Below are positions 38,791 to 47,984 of a DNA stretch of 64,000 nucleotides, piece after piece. The notes beneath the pieces were generated by a model. That model did not search any database and was not told where the DNA came from. It was given only the letters and a program-made list of their open reading frames with translations. This DNA is from Rhabditoides inermis (lineage: Eukaryota > Nematoda > Chromadorea > Rhabditida > Rhabditidae). Position numbers and translations under genes: made by a program. How positions within the stretch are numbered: position 1 is the stretch's first letter; each line of letters begins with the position of its first letter. The stretch lies in the NCBI GenBank assembly GCA_963966185.1, contig CAWZYM010000020.1, positions 294,001-358,000 on the forward strand, given 5' to 3'.

Positions 38791-39330
38791 GGTGTGGTGG
38801 TGTGGTGGTGTGGTGGTGGTGTGGTGTGGTGGTGTGGTGGTGTGGTGGTGTGGTGATGTGGTGGTGTGGTGGTGTGGTGATGTGGTGGTGTGGTGGTGTG
38901 GTGGTGTGATGGTGTGGTGGTGTGGTGGTGTGATGGTGTGATGGTGTGATGGTGTGATGGTGTGGTGGTGTGGTGATGTGGTGGTGTGGTGGTGTGGTGG
39001 TGTGGTGGTGTGGTGGTGTGGTGGTGTGGTGGTGTGGTGGTGTGGTGGTGTGGTGGTGTGGTGGTGTGGTGGTGTGGTGGTGTGGTGGTGTGGTGGTGTG
39101 GTGGTGTGGTGGTGTGGTGGTGTGGTGGTGTGGTGGTGTGGTGGTGTGGTGGTGTGGTGGTGTGGTGGTGTGGTGGTGTGGTGGTGTGGTGGTGTGGTGG
39201 TGTGGTGGTGTGGTGGTGTGATGGTGTGGTGGTGTGGTGGTGTGGTGGTGTGGTGGTGTGGTGGTGTGGTGGTGTGGTGGTGTGGTGGTGTGGTGGTGTG
39301 GTGTGGTGGTGTGATGGTGTGATGGTGTGA
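38791..39330. repeat. (GTGGTGTG)n array, about 540 bp
   Basis: About 65 copies of an 8-bp unit, with occasional GATG variants mostly at the two ends. On the reverse strand it reads as His-Thr-Pro repeats in all frames, so the long minus-strand frame here is not taken as a gene. Confidence 0.95.
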
Positions 39331-39543
39331 ACTTCATATTGCCAAAATTGCGTACCTCGAATGCTGTTTCGGCTTTCGACAATAGTGTAGTGCGTGCTGC
39401 GACGCCTCTTTGATCAGCGCTAGTAACGAAAAATGATCTAAAGAGATCTAACAATTTAAAGGATTTATCCGGACAATGTAATCTTGCCTGATCTTAAGGT
39501 TGGGGTCGCTTTTGTTCTCGTTAATGAAACCTTCTTTTGAAAT
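39331..39543 (-). mobile_element. Antisense LINE fragment, copy 1
   Basis: This 213-bp block sits between the two GTGGTGTG arrays and is repeated at 39770-39982 with no difference I can see. Its right part is the reverse complement of the LINE segment at about 43105-43195. The reverse strand encodes LINE ORF end residues such as RSFFVTSADQRG. Confidence 0.75.
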
Positions 39544-39544
39544 C

Positions 39545-39769
39545 GTGGTGGTGTGGTGGTGTGGTGGTGTGGTGGTGTGGTGGTGTGGTGGTGTGGTGGT
39601 GTGGTGGTGTGGTGGTGTGGTGGTGTGGTGGTGTGGTGGTGTGGTGGTGTGGTGGTGTGGTGGTGTGGTGGTGTGGTGGTGTGGTGGTGTGGTGGTGTGG
39701 TGGTGTGGTGTGGTGGTGGTGTGGTGGTGTGGTGGTGTGGTGTGGTGGTGTGATGGTGTGATGGTGTGA
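39545..39769. repeat. (GTGGTGTG)n array, about 225 bp
   Basis: Second array of the same 8-bp unit, ending in the same GATGGTGTGATGGTGTGA sequence as the first. Array plus LINE block therefore occur as two tandem units 439 bp apart. Confidence 0.95.
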
Positions 39770-39990
39770 ACTTCATATTGCCAAAATTGCGTACCTCGAA
39801 TGCTGTTTCGGCTTTCGACAATAGTGTAGTGCGTGCTGCGACGCCTCTTTGATCAGCGCTAGTAACGAAAAATGATCTAAAGAGATCTAACAATTTAAAG
39901 GATTTATCCGGACAATGTAATCTTGCCTGATCTTAAGGTTGGGGTCGCTTTTGTTCTCGTTAATGAAACCTTCTTTTGAAATTGTATAAA
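39770..39990 (-). mobile_element. Antisense LINE fragment, copy 2
   Basis: Same 213 bp as 39331-39543, continuing a little further into LINE-like sequence (TTGTATAAACG) that matches the reverse complement near 43095. This shows the undisturbed LINE context lies on the right side. Confidence 0.75.
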
Positions 39991-42130
39991 CGTGGAAAAA
40001 ATGTCTGTATTTTTAACAATTTTTCTGCGCAAACAGAACTTCAAAACTCGTCTTCATTGAAGAGAAAGAAAACGGCCCCATCATGAAGATCAGGGAATAA
40101 TACACTGTCCGGATAAATCCTTTAAAAGGATAAGGTGCGGCTTCTCGTGTCGAGGTATGCAAATAGAGTATAGAGTGGGCTTGGCCCCCTATAAGCAACC
40201 GTAAGACTCGGAGCTGGCGTGGCTGTAAAGTGCCAGGCAGGCGCCAATGATTCCATTTGTCATGACCCTATCCCTATTGTAATCCCTGCGTGATGGTCGA
40301 AGTCGGCTCATCAGATGAATGGCTCTCACGGATCATTGATGTGCCGTGTATTGCTATTTGTCTGTCGATCTTGGGGTGTGAATCGACATGAATGAATGAT
40401 GAATTTATTACAGTAATAATCTGCATCACACATCAATAATCAACGTTCAAAACCAGAGAAAAAGAGGATATCGCATAAAGCACGTGTCATCGTAGATAGA
40501 GGAACAGGATCACCCGCTTGGATGGTGGGAGTGGAGCGACGGAAGGAACCGCTTGCTACACCGCGAGGCGAGCACAAGGCAAAATCATCCAGATCATAAC
40601 AAATCGCATTTAAATGCTATATCGGAGACTTGATCATATAAGATTTTTGGATTGGTGTTAATAGGAACAATGGGAACGTGATTGTAGCAATATTGGTGAT
40701 GTGGTGCGGGGGTCGGCGATTTCTCTACTGGGGTACAATGACACTTATTCAATTTGTGTACGTGAGCGTCTCGGGATCGTATAGTGGTATAGTGGAAAGG
40801 CGATGTTCGGAAAGGTCGAGGTTCCAAATTCTTCCGAGAGGGCGCCGCCAGAAGGAGAGGACACAGCCGAGGCGGTTGATGAGCAGCGACGCGCCAGGCA
40901 TTACACATATCACACCAAGTGCATGGGCGGATTAGAAAGGGCGGGTCTAGGGGGCGCATTGCCGATTCAAGGCGGCAACAAAGGTCCTCTACAAAATGCA
41001 AATAGTCATTTTTGTAAAATATTTAAATTTGGCCCATTAAGGGACCACTACCTCAAATCGGTCAGTTTTTGTTAAAAACACTTCAAATAAGGACTCGTTC
41101 GATTTCTTATCCGGTTTTAAAAACTTTTCCATATACTGAACTTTTCGAAAAAATGATTTAAAAAAAGTTATGACAAAAAAATGAAAAATTTGCATATTTT
41201 CAATTTTTATGAGTATGTTCCGGTCCAAAAAAACAAAAATGAATTACACCATTAAAAAAAGCGTTTTATGTTTAGTTTGCATGATTTTTACACAAAAATC
41301 GATTGGACCGTCTTTCGCCATCCAGACGATTGAAAGTGTTCCAGGCAGCAGAAATGGGGTTTTCATGTTATATCAATCCGAAAAAACAAAAACTAAATAC
41401 ACCATCAAAATCTACGTGTTTTGTTTTGTAAATAAGCACGTTTTCACGAAAATCGATTGCACTGTCTTTCACAATCCGGACAGAAATGTAACCCTAATGT
41501 GCGCTGACATAGCTTCTAGTAACCACATGCCTGAAAAGTGTTCGATTCTTACAGAGACAGTGTGATATACAGGACAGGACATGGCGTTACAAACACTCAC
41601 ACAGAACAATACAAACGAAACGACACATTCATGGAACATAAAGCACATGGATCAGAAAAAGGTGCTCATGATTTGCTTGCGATGGCGACATGAGAGAGAT
41701 GGTGGATGGTCGAGTGACGTCATGACGGCATACTTACCGTAACCACGACGAGTTACACTCTCATTCCAGGTGCTAACATGTCTGCTGCTCAACTTTCTCT
41801 TTGACTGCATCTGAAATAGGAAAGAGGCGTCCTTCCTATTTCAGATGCAGTTCACAAAGTATCCTGGTTACGGTAGCCAACATGAACACGTGGACATGGT
41901 GGGTCTTCTCCCTCGGAGATGTGCCGGAAAACCTGCCAGTCACCTGGAATAACACCTGCTAGACTGCCCTTCCATCTCCATTCCCCTAGGTATTCCCTTC
42001 CCAGTGATCTAGATTGCCTTTCCAGCCTTACCAATGAGGCGCACGTTCACTTCTTTGCTCAATTGAGAAGAACGTGTGATTGAATATTCACAATTTATAC
42101 ATAACTTGTAAATAATTATTATAAACAATC
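39991..42130. other. Gene-free AT-rich region with old repeats
   Basis: No gene is supported. A TCCGGATAAATCCTTTAAAAGG scrap of LINE (antisense) is near 40110-40131. Two diverged tandem copies of about 110 bp (about 41222-41330 and 41375-41490) share ACACCAT and AAATCGATTG. A foldback hairpin is at 41734-41875. Confidence 0.5.
41734..41875. repeat. Nested inverted repeats (foldback)
   Basis: Inner arms 41804-41822 and 41833-41851 are perfect 19-bp reverse complements (ACTGCATCTGAAATAGGAA) with a 10-nt loop. Outer arms TACCGTAACC (41734-41743) and GGTTACGGTA (41866-41875) are also perfect. This could be a small foldback transposon. Confidence 0.75.
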
Positions 42131-42139
42131 AGTAGAGAA

Positions 42140-43360
42140 ATTGTGAATTGGATAAAAGTATATCTAAATGGTCGACATCAAATAGTGAGAGTGAATGGTC
42201 TCCCAGTATGCATGCAGATGATACTAAATTTTCTATAAGTAGAAGTATTCCTGGACTATTTAACAAAGCTTCAAACTGATATGAACTCAGCTTTTGATTG
42301 GTTCTCTAATCGGCAATTTAAAATTTCAATTGGCAAGTGCGCTGTATTGTGTACGAATACTGGAAGACAAAAACGCCATATTAGCAATGTCAGAGATATT
42401 TTCAAAGTTTGTCATATGAGTCATACTGTATTTCAATATGAAGTATAATATAATACTATTACAATATTGTTTAGTTTGTTTCAATATCTTCATGCGTTTT
42501 AGAGATATGCGCGCCTAAAGCGCGTCGTTTGGTGCGCGCGCGGCACAGGAATCAGAAAGAGAGAGGGTCAGAGAGGTTAGGCTCCGCCCACTTTTTGGCT
42601 TACAGAATATAGTTTTTGTATGATAATGTGCGACTCGGCAAAACGCAGTCTTTCGGGAATAGCACTACTAGATGTAACTTTTCGCGACGAATTCAACGGT
42701 GTGCGTCGTTTGAGACTGCGTGATGCCGGAAAAATTGTGCCATCTAAGCCCCGCCCCCTCGGCATTAGTGTTATTCTATTATTCTACATAATTCGTGTTA
42801 TTCTACGGAATACAGCTGCAACAAAAAGACCATATCCGAGATCTTGGAGTTAAAATATCAAGTGATCTTAAACCTCGAATTCACTTACTACAGCAAGCTC
42901 GTAAGGCAGGTGCAATAATGAATAATATGTTCAGAGCCTTCATTTTTAACAAGAAAGGCTTTATGACGCTCTTTAATGCTAAGGTTTTACCTATTTTGGA
43001 ATACAATATTGAGTTCCTCATTGATATAAAGAAAACTTACTGGGATCCAGTTGAGAAAATCCAAAGAAAGTTTACAAAACGTTTTTGTCCGAACGTTTAT
43101 ACGATTTCAAAAGAAGGTTTCATTGACGAGAACAAAAGCGACTCCAACCTGAAGATCAGGCAAGATTACATTGTCCGGATAAATCCTTTAAAATCAACCA
43201 CTGTTCTCGAACAATCTCACAGAGTTTGCACTGTTTGGAATCAGTTACCAACTTCCATCGTTTGTGAAGACAATTCCAAAATATTCAAAGCCAATCTGAC
43301 GAACTATTTCATGAAAAAATGTTCTGAAATCATATACAGCGAACTAATATACTGACTGCA
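42140..43360 (+). mobile_element. LINE reverse-transcriptase remnant, interrupted
   Basis: The left part (42140-42430) has decayed RT sequence: VKVYLNGR-like residues, then ADDTKF, the RT catalytic-core region, and MNSAFDWFSNRQFKISIGKC. About 350 bp of unrelated sequence follows. At 42795-43355 an open frame resumes with HIRDLGVKISSDLKPRIH, VLPILEYN and WNQLPTSIV, the C-terminal part of a CR1/jockey-type ORF, stopping at 43355. Frameshifts and the insertion make it inactive. Confidence 0.8.
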
Positions 43361-43751
43361 CTTTACCGCGCAATGCTGCGCGTCTTCCTCAATTACAGTT
43401 AGCGGCACTACTCCACTATGTGGTAGCCACTCCACTCTTGGGCGGTGCCGGGGTAGGCATCGGGGGCGCGGGTCGATTACGATTACAAACTCCACTGCGG
43501 TCTGTCTTCCACGGCAGCAGCATCTATCCACCAAAAAAATACGGTAGCATGTACTGTACATTGTTGCATTTGCATCTTCGTTATTTATTGCTCCCGTGTA
43601 TACCTATCCTAGTCGATTACGATAAACATTACATTACATTACAAACACTCGATGCAAATCAACGTTTTATATAACACTTTGAAAATGATACATCCTCTAC
43701 AAATAATTGGAGACTCGATACGATTCCAAATTGCGCACAAACATACACACA

Positions 43752-44643
43752 TCGGGGCTATTATACCATCACTCCAAATATAATACGATACACTCACTAT
43801 AGGCGGTAATAAGAAAACAAAAACGCGGCCTTGTAACGAATAAAAAGATGATCTCTTCGAAAACTCGCAAAATCACACAGTGTGTTTATAAAACAAGATT
43901 AGCAGATATAAGGTTTCTAAAGAGAGGGAGAATGTATCACTGAATGCAAGAGTGAGAGGTGGGGAGGCAGGCGAGTGAGACAAAGAGAGAGAGAGAGACG
44001 CATCGCAGAGACCAGCATCGCGAGAATGAGAGAGATAGTATGAGTACAAGGTGAGTGGGAGTGGATACAAGGGAGAAGGTTCTGCCGCGGCGGGGGTGAC
44101 CCGGGTCCACCGCCGCGGAGACTAGACCCGCAGTGTCTCACCCTGCTGCCGTCCGCGCACACTGCCGCCCTCCTAGTCAGCCCGCACGCCCGCCAACCAC
44201 TCACTCACTTGGCCTCCGAACCACCAGCAGCCGCAGCCAATGCCGCGCCCGCACGCTGCAATCCCATCACTCACCCCTGCTCTCCCCTCCCTCCCCTCTC
44301 TTTCCCTACCTGAGTGGCCGTCGTGTTCGAGACGCACGTGTTGGCCACGTTCTGGAATAGACGCTCTATCCGGGAGACGCTGTTGGCCACGTTCTAGCGT
44401 GATCTGCTCCTGCAAACAACGAGTCAGCCTCGTCCTTCCTCCACTCTTTCTCCCTCCCCCTCCTCTCTCTCTCCCCCCCCCCCCTCTCTCTCTCTCTCGT
44501 CTACATACCTGGATGGCGGGCAAGTCAGAATGGAAGAAAAGGAAAAGGAACAGGTTTCCAATCGCGCGGATGCCCACGTACAGCACCACCGCGTTCATCA
44601 CAGTCGTGTTGTACTTGTTGCCGGGAGTTTGCGACACCTGCAA
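43752..44643 (-). pseudogene. CNOT1: CNOT1 C-terminal fragment, copy B (inverted duplicate of copy A)
   Basis: The reverse strand repeats 34497-35578, including exons, introns and the 3' flank down to GGAGTGATGG. It has an internal deletion: sequence equal to about 34583-34817 (rest of exon 34497-34677, an intron and most of the next exon) is missing, joining GGAAAC to CTGTTCC. It shares copy A's loss between EQIT and PEIERLF, so both descend from one already damaged copy. A further base is missing near 44370 (CCCGGATAG against CCCGAGATAG). Not expected to make a functional NOT1 domain. Confidence 0.8.
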
Positions 44644-44939
44644 ACCAAACAGTGGTGATGGCATGCATCGAGAGAGAAGTATACCTGAAGTAGCGAGGAT
44701 CGCCTGCGCAACCTGCCTTCTCCACTCGCACTCTCTCCCAGTCAGCCCGCTCTCCTGCAAGCCCTTTCGTCAAAAAACCTGCAGCCTAAATAGCAGTGTT
44801 TGCTGCAGAATCGCGCATCGTCGCGAGTGGCAATTCCTACCACGTGTACTTCCTACCTACTATCTCACTAAAGCATTAAACTGAATCAAACTACAATGTC
44901 AAAAGAAAATGAATAATTAATAGACTCATTCTACTCACC

Positions 44940-45890
44940 CTCGTTGTCTGGTTGACCTCATCGCTTCCCTTAATCACAAGGTAGCTTCTTGTAGCAGTCT
45001 ATCAGGATCAACTGAACAAAATCTATGATTAATCAATACATTCATTTCTTTCTCATTTGTTGAAACGAGGCAAGTATATGCCCGTTTCAGCAATGAAAGT
45101 ATTCACACTACTCATTATGAGCAATATGTTGGAACATTTAAAACTCAATACTCACTCTTCCCTGGTCAGTCGTATAGAACTTGCGCGCAGAGCGCAGTCC
45201 CCGGCGCACGTAGATCACACGTTCAATCACATCGAACTCCACGAGAAATCTGCGAGATAGCTTCTTAATATTCTTCTTGATCAGCCCGCTGAAATTCAAA
45301 GAATTAAAATCACAAAAACAAAAAAAAATGCTTACTATGCCATTGGATTGCTCTCAAAGTTTAGGACACGAAGCGTTGGCATAGGATGAAACACATCAAT
45401 AACGGGCAGAGAGAAGAGCACGCGAGCCATGTCGCCCATCTCAAATGTTACAATTAAGTAGCGGTCAGTCTCTTCAAAACTGTCTTCGATACTGACTTCG
45501 AAACACGACCAAACAGCGTGTTGCGAAAGCGTTTTGAAGGAGCCGTTTTGAATAGACTGACCACGCCTTCAAAAACAATAGGAGAATAAAACAGCTACCT
45601 CTTCTAAGATCTCATGGCAGAAAAGGTCTCTGTCAGCGCGCGGATGGAGAAGGGAAGATAGAACCTGCTCTCGCGCAGACTGCTCCCACATGGACTTCTT
45701 TTCAGCGAACTGCAAATAAGTGCGTGTGACCCAATCACGAACATAACGCGTACTTTGATTGTAGTTGGAACCGCGTGGAGCACTTCTTGAACGCGTGTTC
45801 GGAGCTTGTAATACTTGTCCTTCACCGCGCAGCAGGTCTGTAAGGCAAACTCTCTCTCTATCTATCTCTCTCTCTCTCTCTTTCTTTCTC

Positions 45891-45928
<38 letters not shown>

Positions 45929-47813
45929 ATTTTCACCATTCTCACTCAACTCACAGGTAAGTGAGATGCGTCAGTCAACTTGTCCACAAAGATGTCGATC
46001 TGGTACATCACGGTTACTAACAGCTCAGCTGCCTTCCACGCTTCCCCGTCCACCTTCTTGTCGAGCAGAAACTGCGCCTTGCGTATCTTCACCTTCTGCA
46101 ATATTAAAACATCAAAACATCACACACCACAAAAAACCATTTCGGAGTAGTCCATTTCATGCCTTGAGCATATATTTGATGCCGTCATGACAGCCTGCGC
46201 GCCTCTCCTCAGTAGTTCCGCATGTTTGCGAGCGCGCCACCAGCAGCGCTCCGGGTACTCCATGTCGACCTTCGGGACAAAATACAGAGTAACAAAACAA
46301 ACTATTAGCATACCGTATCATAGTGTCGAATCTATAGAGTAACAAAACAAACTATTCGCATACCGTATCGTAGTGTCGAATCCCTTGCCCCGCGATTCCT
46401 ATCCCGTCGATTGCCAATTGTGCTATGGCAGGAAATTCCCACTCAAAGCCACACGCCGACACCTAAAGTATGTAGAAAAACAACAATGCCGTCATTCGCA
46501 GTTCCACTTACGGTAAGACCTGTTACAGTTGTGGCGAATGAAAACCAGATAACATCACCAGTTGAAAGACCGAAATGACGCATCGGAAAACTGTTGCATC
46601 CGCTTCCTTCAGATATCGTCACCTGAACAACTGCATACATATACATAAACAAATCAGTGCAAGACACATAATGCAGACAAAAACTTACACAGTTCTGGTT
46701 CAAAACAAAAGAGTGCACGGATCCTCCACACAAATATAGTAGCACAGTAATACTGGAATATACAAAAAGTAGACAAAACACAAGCAATAGTGACTAACCT
46801 GAATTTGTTTTTGCATACGGTGGTGTAAAATGTTGTGAAGGAGTGAGGACGGAATGAAGGCAAGGGGGTCTGAGAAGTAATTAATAACAAAGTACCAGTA
46901 AAATCAAAAAGCGAACTCATACCGATAAATCCGACAAAACAACGGAGTCATCCGAAAATCTAAAAAGCACCGGATAGAGTTAACAACGCAAACATCACCC
47001 ACATGATGCGGTCGGAGATAGAGTCGAGACGTGCGATGAGCTTGGCTGCCTCGTATCCATTTGTTGGCCAAGGAATACCTCGCAGCTCGATCTAAAGAGA
47101 TACAAAGCTATTAAAACATGAAAGAATTACTTACATAAATATCATGAGGAGACACGGGAACGTTGCAGACAGCCATGGTCCCGGCAGCCTCTCGGAGTCC
47201 GGCAACATCTTGGACATCAGCCGTTTCGGATGGACCCCTCGCCATCACCTTGCCACTATACCACGCGAATTCCTTCATTGACTGCACGAACGGCGGTACG
47301 TTCTGCAACGCTCACGTTAATCTTCACAGTCAATAAAGCTATGTTAACATTACGTCATCAATCAATTAAACGCGATTAGTGAGCCCTTCAATTCAACTCA
47401 GTTGAATAAAACATTTTGAACACTTCAGTGAGTCCTTCTACACTGACTCACACAGTTCAATTGGATCGTAGTACTATCAGTCGACGCCGAACTATCCACG
47501 GTCATTGGTCGATCCTTCTCGAACGACTGACGTTCGGGCAAACTAGACGACAGGCTGCAAGAACGAATATACAACGAATGCAGCAGAACACGTATTTCTA
47601 CTAACCTCGAGTGGCCTCTTACACATAGCGACGACATGTCCACTCTGCCGGAAGGTGAATCACGTGAGACTTTCCTAAATTTAATTACGATCACACTCGC
47701 AAGCGTTGTAGTGATCACTGAGGGTTAAACGCTTACTTTAGCTCAACTTCTCCTACTTTTCCTTGGACCAAGGCGGTTAGCGCCGCGTCGTACTGCGGCG
47801 CCAACTCCGACAT
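44940..47813 (-). CDS. Unrecognised gene, at least 17 exons
   Basis: Not recognised. Exons from the 5' end: 47737-47813, 47606-47674, 47452-47554, 47135-47302, 47003-47091, 46923-46959, 46799-46869, 46689-46752, 46512-46622, 46364-46462, 46138-46269, 45955-46095, 45754-45837, 45599-45709, 45336-45439, 45156-45288, 44940-44998. Phases agree throughout, giving about 550 residues, so this is real coding sequence. Start: ATG 47813 (MSELAPQYDAALTAL). The N-terminus is Ser-rich; the middle has GLSTGDVIWFSF and GFEWEFPAIAQ, faintly like a beta-sandwich; the later part is helical and basic. The last two exons (FDVIERVIYVRRGL, SYLVIKGSDEVNQTTR) weakly recall the N-lobe of PI3K-like kinases such as DNA-PKcs, but this is a guess. 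No stop codon is found; the last exon ends with a donor, so the gene is cut off or truncated by rearrangement. The donor after exon 46138-46269 (GTTTTT) is poor. Confidence 0.7.
45461..45564. mobile_element. MITE-like palindromic element, second member (GGTCAGTCTCTTC family)
   Basis: Starts GCGGTCAGTCTCTTCAAAAC and ends GAATAGACTGACCAC, with inner ATACTGACTTCGAAACACG. It is clearly related to the element at 19915-20074. It lies in the intron between exons 45336-45439 and 45599-45709 of the unrecognised gene. Confidence 0.75.
45850..45929. repeat. Compound (CT)n-(CTGT)n microsatellite in an intron
   Basis: A CT tract followed by about eight CTGT units, within the intron between exons 45754-45837 and 45955-46095 of the minus-strand gene. 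Confidence 0.9.
46286..46382 (-). repeat. 50-bp tandem duplication covering a splice donor
   Basis: Units starting AGAGTAACAAAACAAACTAT at 46286 and 46336 (period 50) differ at two visible positions. The second unit includes the end of exon 46364-46462 and its donor, so the first unit supplies a decoy donor inside the intron. Confidence 0.75.
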
Positions 47814-47984
47814 CCTGCAAACAACATAGAACATCAACAAGAGGAACGCTCTGACAAATACGATGTATGGTAGTAAATTGACCAATATATGTGAACAAAA
47901 AATTGAACAAATACAAAATAATAGTTTTATTCATTATTTCAGTATACGGGAAGTGGGTGCGAGTGAAAAGGAATATGAATGCGT

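Noticed and set aside
38783..39454. 223-residue minus-strand frame of His-Thr-Pro repeats (and Val-Trp-Cys-Gly frames on plus)
   Set aside because: An 8-bp unit without stops gives open frames in every phase. The end is LINE sequence; it is not a structural protein gene.
38791..39769. Possible CRISPR-like or regulated repeat array
   Set aside because: Units are contiguous 8-mers without unique spacers, and the host is a eukaryote.
40765..40840. tRNA-like GTATAGTGGTATAGTGG and GTCGAGGTTCCAAAT
   Set aside because: Box A and B resemblance is partial, and no cloverleaf or acceptor stem pairs.
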